Shown here: one piece after another, positions 1 through 7,704 of the stretch | Layout of the letters: each line of letters opens with the position of its first letter | Numbering within the stretch: position 1 is the stretch's first letter | NCBI GenBank assembly: GCA_040904785.1 | Contig: JBBDSV010000063.1 | Location: 1-29,852, forward strand | Length of the DNA: 29,852 nucleotides | Reading direction: 5' to 3' | Origin: JBBDSV01 sp040904785 | Lineage (GTDB): Bacteria > Actinomycetota > Nitriliruptoria > Nitriliruptorales > Nitriliruptoraceae | Made by a program: the position numbers and the translations under genes | Notes under the pieces: model-generated | Told to the model about the DNA's origin: nothing | The model's database searches: none | Seen by the model: the letters and a program-made list of their open reading frames with translations, nothing else

Positions 1-656
1 GGGGCTACTCGATCCCGCGCATGCTCGGCGTGTCGGGCAAGCCGGTCGCGTTCGACGGCATGGTGATGCCGCTGCAGGCACACGGGTGCAAGGTCATCTC
101 GATCGGTTTCTTCACCGACCCGGACCGTTCGGTCATCTGGCGCGGACCGATGCTGCACCGCGCACTGCAGCAGTTCCTCGGCGACGTCCACTGGGACGAA
201 CTCGACTTTCTGCTCTGCGACCTGCCTCCCGGAACGGGCGACATCGCCATCTCGCTGGCGCAGATGCTGCCGAACGCCGACATGCTCGTGGTCACCACGC
301 CACAGCAGGCCGCACAGAAGGTCGCGCTGCGCGCCGGCAAGGCGACCGAGCAGACGGGGATGACGGTCACCGGCGTCATCGAGAACATGGCGCTGTTCAC
401 CTGCCCCGACTGCGGGTCGAGTCACGAACTGTTCGGCAGTGGAGGCGGCGAAGAGCTCGCCGAAGCGCTCGGGACCGAGGTCCTCGGGCGGATTCCGATC
501 GACCCGCGCCTGCGCGAAGGCAGCGACGCCGGCGTTCCGCTCGTCGTGTCCCACCCCGACGTCCCTGCGGCGGTCGCGATCACCGAGATCGCGGAGAATC
601 TGTCCGCCAAGTCGCGGTCGATCGTGGGACGTTCACTGCCGTTGACGGTGTCGTGA
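1..656 (+). CDS. mrp: Mrp/NBP35-family Fe-S cluster carrier ATPase, 3' part
   Basis: C-terminal two thirds of an Mrp/ApbC P-loop ATPase that carries Fe-S clusters to apo-proteins in the cytoplasm. The reading frame is open from base 3, so the N-terminus (DUF59 domain and the Walker A loop) lies outside the window. Visible are the GYSIPRMLG segment that follows the P-loop region, the Walker B-like LLCDLPPGTGD motif, and a CPDC pair (CxxC) near the expected cluster-bridging site. The C-terminal IPIDPRLREGSDAGVPL stretch is typical of the family. The gene ends 24 bases inside the convergent PAP2 gene. In mycobacteria mrp also converges on the htrA-tatB genes, which matches what is seen here. Identification is secure; biochemical role is from the family. 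Confidence 0.93.
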   Translation, partial: GYSIPRMLGVSGKPVAFDGMVMPLQAHGCKVISIGFFTDPDRSVIWRGPMLHRALQQFLGDVHWDELDFLLCDLPPGTGDIAISLAQMLPNADMLVVTTPQQAAQKVALRAGKATEQTGMTVTGVIENMALFTCPDCGSSHELFGSGGGEELAEALGTEVLGRIPIDPRLREGSDAGVPLVVSHPDVPAAVAITEIAENLSAKSRSIVGRSLPLTVS

Positions 657-1220
657 CACCAGGCGCCGCCACGCGGTCGCACACAGCGCACCGATCCCCC
701 AGCCGGCGATGACGTCGGTGGCGTGATGCACGCCGACATGCAGCCGTGACACGCCGACGCTGCCGACTGCGCTCCACAACACCAGTCTCGCGCCGGCCGA
801 CAGCGACGGCGACACGGTCGTCGCGAACGCGGCGGTCACCGCCACATGGCCGGACGGCCACGACGACCCGGCGGGCACCGCGACGCGTCGCGCGGCAGTG
901 CCCAACTCATACGGCCGGTCGCGGACGAGCGCCGGCTTGACCCCTTGGGCGACCGTCCAAGCGGCAAGGCCGGTGGTGGCGACGTCACGCGCCAGCCGAT
1001 GATGCCCCTGGGCGGCCAACGCTGCCGACACCCCGGCCAGCCCGTAGACCGATCCCAGATCGGTGACGATCGGCACGATGCGGTCAGCGGCGTCGGAATG
1101 CCACCCTGCGACGACATCGCGGGCAGTGTCATCGACCGTCGCGGATCGGCCGCTGCGCACCGCCGCAAACGAGCCGACGACGGCGAGCAGTGACACGAGC
1201 ATGCCGAGACGGCCGGCCAT
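633..1220 (-). CDS. PAP2-superfamily membrane phosphatase
   Basis: 195-residue integral membrane protein of the type 2 phosphatidic acid phosphatase superfamily. The three-part signature is complete: K95-x6-RP103 (KPALVRDRP), P122-SGH125, and S158-R159-x5-H165-x3-D169. H125 and H165 are the expected catalytic residues. Several hydrophobic segments surround these motifs, so the active site probably faces the outside of the membrane. Substrate cannot be told from sequence; undecaprenyl pyrophosphate or a phospholipid phosphate are both possible. The ATG overlaps the stop of the upstream TatA/B-type gene in an ATGA arrangement (1219-1222), suggesting translational coupling. Its 3' end overlaps the convergent mrp gene by 24 bases. 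Confidence 0.88.
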   Translation of the reverse strand: MAGRLGMLVSLLAVVGSFAAVRSGRSATVDDTARDVVAGWHSDAADRIVPIVTDLGSVYGLAGVSAALAAQGHHRLARDVATTGLAAWTVAQGVKPALVRDRPYELGTAARRVAVPAGSSWPSGHVAVTAAFATTVSPSLSAGARLVLWSAVGSVGVSRLHVGVHHATDVIAGWGIGALCATAWRRLVSRHRQRQ

Positions 1221-1531
1221 CAGGTCGCGTCCGGATCAGTCGGCGGCGTGCCGGTGCGTGGCGGCGATGGCCGTCGCGTTCGAGGTGCCGGCCCCGTGGA
1301 GCGGGGCGTCACCCGCCGTCCGCCGCGCAGTTCGTCGCCCACAGCGCGCAGCTCGTCTTCGAGGTCGTCGAGATCGGCCGCCGCGCGGAACGCCGAGATG
1401 TTGCGTTCGGCCTCACCTCGGACCTTGACGACGAGGTGGCCGGCACGCCGGGCGAGCTCGGGCAGCCGTTCGGGGCCGAACACGAGCAGCGCGACGATCG
1501 CGATGACGAGCAGTTCCTGGATGCCCGGCAC
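1220..1531 (-). CDS. tatB: Sec-independent (twin-arginine) translocase TatA/TatB-type subunit
   Basis: 103-residue protein with the TatA/B layout. A short periplasmic N-terminus leads into one transmembrane helix (about residues 6-18), the conserved FGP hinge with ERLPELAR, a long amphipathic helix, and a charged, proline-rich disordered tail. It starts at GTG, with GAGGAG about 10 nt upstream. The position directly after htrA (56-bp gap) and before mrp matches mycobacterial tatB, so TatB is preferred over TatA; sequence alone does not separate the two firmly. It would work with TatC (not in this window) to export folded proteins. It is coupled by a 4-nt overlap to the PAP2 gene. Confidence 0.85.
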   Translation of the reverse strand: MPGIQELLVIAIVALLVFGPERLPELARRAGHLVVKVRGEAERNISAFRAAADLDDLEDELRAVGDELRGGRRVTPRSTGPAPRTRRPSPPRTGTPPTDPDAT

Positions 1532-1587
1532 GCGGCTGCGGCTCCTCTTCGACGAACGATCAGCGTATCCACGGCGCCGCGCGGGTC

Positions 1588-2856
1588 TCAGCGTCGCTGT
1601 TCGCCAAGTGTCACGTCGACTTCGAGCACCTCGCCGTCGCGGAACACCCGCAGGGTCAGCTCGTCACCGGGCGCCGCCGACCGCACGATCGCGACCAGTT
1701 CGGACATCGAGTCGAGCGCCTCGCCGTCGACCTCAACGATAATGTCGCCGGCGCGCAGGCCCGCTTCAGCAGCGGACGTGTCCGGCTCGACCGATTCGAC
1801 GACCGCGCCCCGGCTGGCCGGCAGGCCGAATTCTTCGGCGATCTCGGGCGTGACGTCGATCCCGCGAATGCCGAGGAACGGGTGGCGTACGAAGCCCTGC
1901 TCGATGATCTGATCGGCCGAATAGATGGCCTGTTCGACCGAGACGGCGAAGCCGACGCCCTGGTTGGCGCCCGAGCGCGACAGGATCGCCGTGTTGATGC
2001 CCACCAGCCGGCCTTCGGCGTCGACGAGCGCGCCACCCGAGTTGCCGGGGTTGATCGCCGCGTCGGTCTGGATCACGTTGGGGATGACGACGCCCGAATC
2101 ATCATCGGCGCGAATCTCGCGGTTGACCGCGCTGACGATCCCGGCGGTGACCGTGGCGTCGAGCCCGAAGGGCGAGCCGATCGCAACGACCGTCTCGCCG
2201 ACGACGATGGTTTCGTCGGCGGGCCGCAGGTTGATGGCGGGCAGACCGGTGCGGTCAACCTTGAGGACGGCGAGGTCATTGAGTTCGTCGGTACCGACGA
2301 TCTCGGCGTCGACGACGTCGCCGCTCGACAGTCGGACGGAGACCCCGAACCCGTTGTCGACCGCCGCGGCGACCACGTGGTTGTTTGTCAGCACGTACCC
2401 GTCGGAGCGGTAGATGACCCCAGAGCCGATCGCGCCACCCGATCCGGCGGGCGCGTCGAACCCGCCCGAGGCGGCGACGTCGATCCGCACGACCGATGGG
2501 GTCACGGCCTGAGCGACGGCGGGGATGACGGCGGTCTCCCCGTTGACCTCGATCGAGGGCGCGTTGGTCGGCGCGGGCTCAGCAGTGGTCGACGGCGCAG
2601 AATCTCCGGTGTCGTCGGCGAGGTAGGCAAGGGTCCCGGCGGTCCCGACCACGGCCCCCAGCAGCGCGACGACCAGCGTGACCAGCAGCGACGCCCACCG
2701 GCGACGGGGTGCGGCCGGTGCTGGCGTCGCCGTCGTCGTGCTCCCTGTCGGGGCATCGGCCCTGCGTGAGTCGAGCACCGACGTGGTCGTTGCCGCGCCG
2801 TCGAGGTCGGCGTCAGCCGTCCAGGGGCGGCGCCACTCGTCGCGGTCGTAGTCCAC
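1588..2856 (-). CDS. htrA: HtrA/DegP-type membrane-anchored serine protease with PDZ domain
   Basis: 422-residue trypsin-fold protease for quality control of envelope proteins. A charged cytoplasmic N-terminal region is followed by one transmembrane helix (about residues 55-79), a Pro/Thr-rich linker, the protease domain and one PDZ domain (about 326-419). The catalytic triad is H160 (TNNHVV), D194 (LNDLAVLK) and S273 (GNSGGAL). I start at GTG 2856 because GGGAG lies 6 nt ahead of it; in-frame GTG 2907 and ATG 2898 further upstream lack such a site but cannot be excluded. It is first in an htrA-tatB-PAP2 unit. The neighbouring sigE and rseA genes expected from mycobacteria are absent, so control by that sigma factor cannot be assumed. 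Confidence 0.93.
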   Translation of the reverse strand: MDYDRDEWRRPWTADADLDGAATTTSVLDSRRADAPTGSTTTATPAPAAPRRRWASLLVTLVVALLGAVVGTAGTLAYLADDTGDSAPSTTAEPAPTNAPSIEVNGETAVIPAVAQAVTPSVVRIDVAASGGFDAPAGSGGAIGSGVIYRSDGYVLTNNHVVAAAVDNGFGVSVRLSSGDVVDAEIVGTDELNDLAVLKVDRTGLPAINLRPADETIVVGETVVAIGSPFGLDATVTAGIVSAVNREIRADDDSGVVIPNVIQTDAAINPGNSGGALVDAEGRLVGINTAILSRSGANQGVGFAVSVEQAIYSADQIIEQGFVRHPFLGIRGIDVTPEIAEEFGLPASRGAVVESVEPDTSAAEAGLRAGDIIVEVDGEALDSMSELVAIVRSAAPGDELTLRVFRDGEVLEVDVTLGEQRR

Positions 2857-3006
2857 GTCCCTCTCCCTCAGCGTCGTCACACCCACCGCCGGTGACATGA
2901 CACTCACGTGACACGACGATGGACCGTCGACCAGGGTGGCGCATCACGCGCGCCACGGCAATTCGCCGCTGTGGCCGGTCGGCCACCGCTGTCGCCCCCG
3001 GCCGTA

Positions 3007-3012
3007 TAGCGT
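3007..3012 (+). promoter_or_regulatory. Putative -10 box TAGCGT for the methyltransferase gene
   Basis: TAGCGT, one of a series of TA-S-S-S-T hexamers found ahead of genes in this window. It leaves a leader of roughly 32 nt that includes an AGGAG ribosome site at 3041-3045. There is no clear -35. Confidence 0.4.
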
Positions 3013-3050
3013 TATGCGGCGCAAGCATCCCGCAGCGAGCAGGAGTGAGT

Positions 3051-3662
3051 GTGGATCCCGAGGTGCTGGAGGCGATCCGTCAGGTGAGCGCGCCCGAGGA
3101 CGAGCACGTCGCCGCGGCACGAGCTCGCGCCGGGAATGCCGCGATGACCCCGACGCCCGAGATCGGCTCGCTGCTTCGTTGGGCGGCCGCCGGCAGCGGT
3201 GCACGGACCGCGGTCGAGATCGGCAGTGCGCATGGCGTGTCGGCGCTGTGGCTGCTCGACGGGATGCGCGCCGGTGGGGTGCTCACCTCCATCGAAGCCG
3301 ATCCGCACGCGCATGCGCTTGCCCAAGACGCCTACGCCGAAGCCGATGTCGCCAACCGCATCCGTTCCATCCACGGCGACCCGCTGACCGTCCTGCCGCG
3401 ACTTTCCGACCATGCTTACGACCTGATGCTGGTGCAGACCGACCCGGCGCGCTATCCCGCGATGATCGAACACGCGCATCGACTCTTGCGCCCCGGCGCG
3501 ATGTTCGTCGCCCGCGGCGTCGTGCGACGTGGGGATCACGCCGACGATCTCGCCGAATTCGTCGACACCCTGGTGCGCGATCCGGGACTGCTGTCAACCA
3601 TCCTGCCGCTCGAGGACGGCATCGCACTGGCGATTCGCCAGCCCGACGCCGACGAGGGCTGA
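3051..3662 (+). CDS. Class I SAM-dependent O-methyltransferase-like protein (Rv1220c-like)
   Basis: 203-residue protein with the fold of small COMT/CCoAMT-type O-methyltransferases. The SAM-binding glycine motif is AVEIGSAHG (residues 54-62), and an acidic residue follows at the end of the next strand (E82). A LLRPGAMFVARGVV segment occupies the usual post-motif place. GTG 3051 is chosen because AGGAG lies 5 nt upstream. The family's metal ligands look lost: the DADKxxY segment reads QTDPARY (Q129, T130, D131) and the later DN pair reads RG. It is therefore probably either metal-independent or not a catechol-type enzyme. It is divergent from htrA with a 194-bp gap. Mycobacteria have a methyltransferase in the same place; substrate unknown. 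Confidence 0.8.
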   Translation: MDPEVLEAIRQVSAPEDEHVAAARARAGNAAMTPTPEIGSLLRWAAAGSGARTAVEIGSAHGVSALWLLDGMRAGGVLTSIEADPHAHALAQDAYAEADVANRIRSIHGDPLTVLPRLSDHAYDLMLVQTDPARYPAMIEHAHRLLRPGAMFVARGVVRRGDHADDLAEFVDTLVRDPGLLSTILPLEDGIALAIRQPDADEG

Positions 3663-3693
3663 AACCACCGACCGTCGGCCGGACGCTGCCTCG

Positions 3694-4530
3694 TCAGAAG
3701 AAGCGCACCTTGGCGGCGAATTCGACGGCGGGTGCCAGGATGACGGCGAGGTAGAACATTCCGGTCGACGCCTGGATCGATCGGCCGCCTTCGCGCGCGA
3801 GCCGCACGTTGAACGCGGCGATGATCGCGATGAGTGCCAGCACGCCGAACCCGAGGATCAGCGTCATCGACCCGATCCGCAGTACCGGCGCGAAGGTCAT
3901 CGCGCACTGCTGGAACGCGGCGATGCCGAGGCCCTCGCACGGCACCGGGTTGCGTGCCGACAGCAGCAGCGACACCAGCCCGGCGACGACGGCGGCGACG
4001 TTCGTCCAGGCGATGAAGACCATGTAGCGGTTGGAGAGTCGGCGCTCGACCAGATACCAGTGCCCCAGGATCATCCCGACCCAGATGGCCCCGAGGAACA
4101 GCGATCCCGCGGCGAGTTCGGCGATCCCGGCAACGAGGCCACGTGCGGGGCTGCCGACGTCGCGAATGACCGCCAACGGGTGGAACGCGGCGATTCCCGC
4201 GAAAGTTGCGGCCACCCCGAGCACGCGGGCGACGATCGCCGGCACACGCAAGAACAGTGCAGCGATCGCCGCGACGGTCGCAACGATCATGACGACCACC
4301 AGCGTGCCCAGGCGGCCACCGGCGGCGATCGCGCCGGCGTCGGTGAGCGAGTCGAGCGGTGCGGCGAGCGCGGACCACCCTCCCCAGGCGAGCAGCACCA
4401 CCGTTGCCCCGGTGAGCAGTTCGTAGCCGTGCCGCACGGCACCGAAGGTCGGCGCGAGCCACAGCAGCGCCGAGCTGCCAACGGCGGTCATCAGCAACAC
4501 GAGGGCGAACACGGCGGACGCTGCGGCCAC
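3694..4530 (-). CDS. Polytopic membrane protein of unknown function
   Basis: 278-residue protein with about eight or nine hydrophobic segments and short loops. I do not recognise its family. The most distinctive part is a helix ending in GMILGHWYLVERRLSNRY (residues about 150-170), which carries His, Trp, Tyr and Arg in a membrane-proximal position. The C-terminal third has a further pair of helices around VLRIGSMTLIL. Start chosen at GTG 4530, which has GAGGAG with a 6-nt spacer. Longer starts up to ATG 4629 would run through a divergent promoter region. The gene stands alone: the methyltransferase converges on it and the thioesterase gene diverges from it. Confidence 0.75.
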   Translation of the reverse strand: MAAASAVFALVLLMTAVGSSALLWLAPTFGAVRHGYELLTGATVVLLAWGGWSALAAPLDSLTDAGAIAAGGRLGTLVVVMIVATVAAIAALFLRVPAIVARVLGVAATFAGIAAFHPLAVIRDVGSPARGLVAGIAELAAGSLFLGAIWVGMILGHWYLVERRLSNRYMVFIAWTNVAAVVAGLVSLLLSARNPVPCEGLGIAAFQQCAMTFAPVLRIGSMTLILGFGVLALIAIIAAFNVRLAREGGRSIQASTGMFYLAVILAPAVEFAAKVRFF

Positions 4531-4592
4531 AACCTGCTCCTCACCGGCTGCGCCGTACCGACGCAGCGTGTCATTCGGAACTGTCGGCCGTG

Positions 4593-4602
4593 ACGCTACC
4601 CT
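4593..4602. promoter_or_regulatory. Overlapping divergent -10 boxes (TACCCT plus strand, TAGCGT minus strand)
   Basis: Plus strand TACCCT at 4597-4602 faces the thioesterase gene. Minus strand TAGCGT at 4598-4593 faces the membrane-protein gene. The two hexamers share two bases, so the genes may compete for polymerase. Assignment rests on recurrence of the motif only. Confidence 0.4.
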
Positions 4603-4646
4603 GCGGGCTTCACCTCTCCCCAGTCGCATACGCGTGAGGTTGTCGC

Positions 4647-5060
4647 ATGGGCAGCTGCAATCCCGGGCTCAAGCACGTTCGTGAGCTCGTCGTCTCCGAG
4701 CAGGACACCTCGATCGCGCTCGGCTCTGGCGATGTGCCGGTCGTCGGCACACCGGCACTGCTCGCGCTCGCCGAGAGCGCCTGCGTGCAGGCGATCGACG
4801 GTGAGCTCGCCGATGCCGAGACGACCGTGGGAACATGGGCCGAGATCGAACATGTCACGCCCGTCGCCGTCGGCGGCCGGGTCTGTGCGCGTGCGACACT
4901 GATCGGCCATCACGGCCGCCGTCTCGAGTTCAACGTCACGATCGAACACGGCGACACAGTCGTTGCCAAGGTGCGTCACCGGCGTGTCCTGGTCGACCGC
5001 ATGCAGTTCCTCGACCGGCTCGATGCCGATCGTGACATCACTGGCGCAGCCACTCGATGA
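4647..5060 (+). CDS. Fluoroacetyl-CoA-thioesterase (FlK)-like hot-dog protein
   Basis: 137-residue single-domain hot-dog thioesterase. The VGTPALLALAESACV helix and the following GTWAEIEHVTPVAVGG strand match the FlK family. The proposed triad T35, E43 and H69 has the same spacing (8 and 26 residues) as Thr42, Glu50 and His76 of Streptomyces cattleya FlK. This supports acyl-CoA hydrolysis in the cytoplasm. Few bacteria meet fluoroacetate, so the physiological substrate is more likely another short or toxic acyl-CoA. It starts at ATG 4647. Its last 23 bases overlap the convergent pepA gene. The adjacent genes give no pathway. Confidence 0.78.
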   Translation: MGSCNPGLKHVRELVVSEQDTSIALGSGDVPVVGTPALLALAESACVQAIDGELADAETTVGTWAEIEHVTPVAVGGRVCARATLIGHHGRRLEFNVTIEHGDTVVAKVRHRRVLVDRMQFLDRLDADRDITGAATR

Positions 5061-6540
5061 GCGTGCGCGCCGGGATCCCCGTCGCGCCCTTGGGATGTTC
5101 GCCGTAGGCCTCATCGGTCCACGCCGTTCCGGCGATGTCGAGATGCGCCCAGTCGATGCCGTCGGCGACGAACCGCTCGAGGAACAGGGCGGCGAAGATC
5201 GTGCCTGCCGCACGGCCTCCGGCGTTCTTCAAGTCGGCGATGGTGCCCTCGACCCGCTCGCCGTATTCGGTCTTGGCCAGCGGCAGCCGCCACAGCGGCT
5301 CGCCGGCACGGGCGCCGGCGCCGATCATCGCGTCAGCGAGCTCGTCGTCGTTGGCGATGACGACGCCGATGCGGTCGCCAAGCGCCGCCACCGCGGCGCC
5401 GGTCAACGTGGCGATGTCGACGATCGCGTCGGGCGCGAGTTCACTCGCGTGGACGAGCGCGTCGGCAAGCACCAGTCGGCCTTCGGCGTCGGTGTTGATG
5501 ACCTCCGCGGTCGTCTTGTTGCGGAAGCGCAGCACGTCGGAGACGCGTGTCGCCGTGCCGGACGGCAGATTCTCCGCCAGGGCCAGCACCGCGGTCACGG
5601 CGACGTCGAGCTCGAGCTCGGCGGCCGCCACCACGGCCGCGAACGCCGTTGCGGCACCAGCCATGTCGGACTTCATCGTCTCCATCGACGCCGATGGCTT
5701 GAGCGACAGCCCGCCGGAGTCAAACGTGATGCCCTTGCCCACGAGCGCGACGTGCCGTCGTGCATCGGGCGGGCGGTAGGCGATCTCGACGAGCCGAGGC
5801 GACGCGGACGATCCCTGTCCGACCCCGAGGATGCCGCCATACCCGCCCTCGGCCAGGGCGTCCTCATCGAGCACGCGCACGGCCAGCTCGTGGTCGGCGA
5901 CCGCCGCCGCGAGGTCGTCGGCGAGCTTCGGCGGCCGCTTGTCCTGCGGAGGGGTGTTGACGAGATCGCGCGTCGTGCAGCTCGCCCGGGCCGTGACCTG
6001 GCCGACGGCGATCCCGGTCTCGGTTGCCGCACCACCGCCGCACAGCGTCGTCGTCGCCAATGCAATCGTTTCGGCCTCGCTCCGGTAGGGGGTGAACCGG
6101 TAGATCCCGAGCACCAGCCCTTCGACGACAGCCTGCGCTGACCATGCGACGTCGGCGACGTCGCCGAGGGTGTGCAACCCGGTCGCCAGGTGCGGTGCTC
6201 GTGTCGCTGCCCGCGCGAGCGCGGCCGCGGCGCGGCGGCGGCGCGAATCGTCGAAGGTTGCGCGGTCGCCGAGACCGACCGCCACGATCATCGGCGCCCG
6301 TGTCGCCCCACGCGTGGCCAGGTGCGCGACGGTCCCGAGTGTGCCGTCGAATCCGGCGGCACGGAGCTCGGCGACGAGATCGAGCCCGCTCGCTTCGGCG
6401 ACTGCGGCCGCGTCGTCCGCCAACACCAATGTCGAGTCGTCGCCTGACGCGGCGAAGACGCCGACACCGAGCACGTCTGCGTCGATGTCGACGAGGTCGG
6501 TGGACTGGTGGACAATCTCCACGGCGACGGCCTTTCCCAT
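5038..6540 (-). CDS. pepA: Leucyl aminopeptidase, M17 family
   Basis: 500-residue cytosolic metallo-aminopeptidase that removes N-terminal residues from peptides and helps recycle them. The catalytic C-terminal domain is complete: GKGITFDSGGLSLKP (K269, D274, K281), D292 in KSDMAGAA, and the signature NTDAEGRL at 349-356 (D351, E353, R355). The N-terminal domain (about 1-170) is the poorly conserved family domain. Two metals are expected from these residues. ATG 6540 is chosen because a -10 box, TAGGCT, lies just upstream (6562-6557) and would be inside the gene if the longer 6582 start were used. It lies 63 bp downstream of the permease gene and overlaps the thioesterase gene tail to tail. 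Confidence 0.93.
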   Translation of the reverse strand: MGKAVAVEIVHQSTDLVDIDADVLGVGVFAASGDDSTLVLADDAAAVAEASGLDLVAELRAAGFDGTLGTVAHLATRGATRAPMIVAVGLGDRATFDDSRRRRAAAALARAATRAPHLATGLHTLGDVADVAWSAQAVVEGLVLGIYRFTPYRSEAETIALATTTLCGGGAATETGIAVGQVTARASCTTRDLVNTPPQDKRPPKLADDLAAAVADHELAVRVLDEDALAEGGYGGILGVGQGSSASPRLVEIAYRPPDARRHVALVGKGITFDSGGLSLKPSASMETMKSDMAGAATAFAAVVAAAELELDVAVTAVLALAENLPSGTATRVSDVLRFRNKTTAEVINTDAEGRLVLADALVHASELAPDAIVDIATLTGAAVAALGDRIGVVIANDDELADAMIGAGARAGEPLWRLPLAKTEYGERVEGTIADLKNAGGRAAGTIFAALFLERFVADGIDWAHLDIAGTAWTDEAYGEHPKGATGIPARTLIEWLRQ

Positions 6541-6556
6541 GAGCGTGGCGGCTGCG

Positions 6557-6562
6557 AGCCTA
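6557..6562 (-). promoter_or_regulatory. Putative -10 box TAGGCT for pepA
   Basis: TAGGCT on the minus strand, 16 nt before the ATG at 6540. It gives a very short leader and favours the shorter pepA start. No recognisable -35. Confidence 0.45.
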
Positions 6563-6603
6563 GTGAGGTCGCCGACACCCACCTCGGTGACCGCCCCGCA
6601 CGG

Positions 6604-7431
6604 TCACCGCTCGCGAGCGATCGCGAGCAGGGAGGTGATCTCCTCGATGCCGTAGATCATGGCAAGCAGCAGCAGGACGGTGCCGGTGGCGACCGCCACG
6701 GCCCGACGCCCCGCGAGCGACGTCAAATGGGCGCCCAACCACGCGCCCGGAACGACCCCGATCGACAGCAGCCCGACCAGCGGCCACTCGACCCCACCCA
6801 GCGTGTGGTGGGTCAGGGCGCTGGGGATGGCGAGGAAGCCGACGGCCAGCAGGGACGTGGCGATAGCCCGGCGCAGTGGCATGCCGACGACGCGATGCAG
6901 CCCGGGGACGAGGATCACTCCCCCACCGATCCCGAGCAGCCCCCCGAGCGTCCCGGCGACGATCCCGAGCACGACGAGCCGAATGCGCAGCGCCCAGGAT
7001 TCGACGTTCGGATCCCATGTCGGTTCACCGGGCGCGAGCCGCCTCGCGCGGTTGCGGTCCGGACGCATGATGCTGATCGCCGCCCGTGCAAGCAGGGCCG
7101 CGGTCATTAACTGCAGCAGGTGGCCGTCGCCGGGCACCAGACGCGTCGATAGCGGTCCGATCACACTGCCGATCAGGCCGGCCGGCACAACCCAGGCGGC
7201 GACGCGACCGCTCACGAGCCCCGACCGCGCGTAGCGCACGATGGCGCTCACCGCCATGGGAATGAGTACCGGTGTGGTGGTCCCGATCGCTTCGAACGGC
7301 GTCCCACCGAGCAGGCGTATCCCGGGCTGTTGCAGCACACCGCCGCCCATGCTGAACGCCCCGGAGATGGTCCCGGTCACCGCTCCCAGCAGGACCGCGA
7401 GCACGACTTCGACGACACCGAAGTCGCTCAT
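6604..7431 (-). CDS. TSUP/TauE-SafE family membrane permease
   Basis: 275-residue polytopic membrane protein of the TauE/SafE (TSUP) family, which exports or imports sulfite, sulfoacetate, taurine-derived and related small organic anions. The family's internal repeat is visible as two glycine-rich segments, SGAFSMGGGVLQQP (about 23-36) and GGLLGIGGGVILVP (about 163-176), each at the start of a four-helix half. A charged loop of about 25 residues separates the halves. It starts at ATG 7431. There is no sulfur gene next to it, so the substrate is open. It is followed by pepA on the same strand. An 8-bp GC-rich hairpin covers its last codons. Confidence 0.9.
   Translation of the reverse strand: MSDFGVVEVVLAVLLGAVTGTISGAFSMGGGVLQQPGIRLLGGTPFEAIGTTTPVLIPMAVSAIVRYARSGLVSGRVAAWVVPAGLIGSVIGPLSTRLVPGDGHLLQLMTAALLARAAISIMRPDRNRARRLAPGEPTWDPNVESWALRIRLVVLGIVAGTLGGLLGIGGGVILVPGLHRVVGMPLRRAIATSLLAVGFLAIPSALTHHTLGGVEWPLVGLLSIGVVPGAWLGAHLTSLAGRRAVAVATGTVLLLLAMIYGIEEITSLLAIARER
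6609..6628. repeat. Perfect 8-bp inverted repeat at the end of the permease gene
   Basis: GCTCGCGA and TCGCGAGC flank a 4-nt loop (GCGA on the plus strand). It sits in the last codons of the permease gene, with no T-run after it, so it may be only an RNA-stabilising or weak terminating hairpin. Confidence 0.4.
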
Positions 7432-7704
7432 GATGCACGGCAGGGCGGGCCACCTGCCGCGGGCGTGACTTCGCGACCGTGCGGCTCACGTCGCTGCCGT
7501 GGCCCGCACGTGCAGACGCCCAGCCCGCGGGCGTCCGCATGACGTTGTGTGGACATCGTGGTTTGCCGTAGGTCGTGACGATTTGCGTCGTGCGTCTGCG
7601 CGTGCTGCGGTGATGGCGTTCAAGACTCTACTGGGGTCAGCATCACGCGGGCGGGATGACGTCGTCGGTGGTGTCGACGATCTGCGCCTAGCCTTGCGCC
7701 CACC
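7432..7704. other. Divergent intergenic region
   Basis: 273 bp between the divergent permease and cupin genes. Apart from the TAGCCT box next to the cupin gene I see no coding frame with convincing codon use and no strong hairpin. Confidence 0.5.
7689..7694 (+). promoter_or_regulatory. Putative -10 box TAGCCT for the cupin gene
   Basis: TAGCCT ends 10 nt before the ATG at 7705. A start 6-8 nt downstream would give a leader of only a few bases, so the transcript would be nearly leaderless. Confidence 0.45.

Noticed and set aside
3536..4462. Long minus-strand frame opposite the methyltransferase end and across the membrane-protein gene
   Set aside because: Arginine-rich shadow of the membrane-protein gene in another frame.
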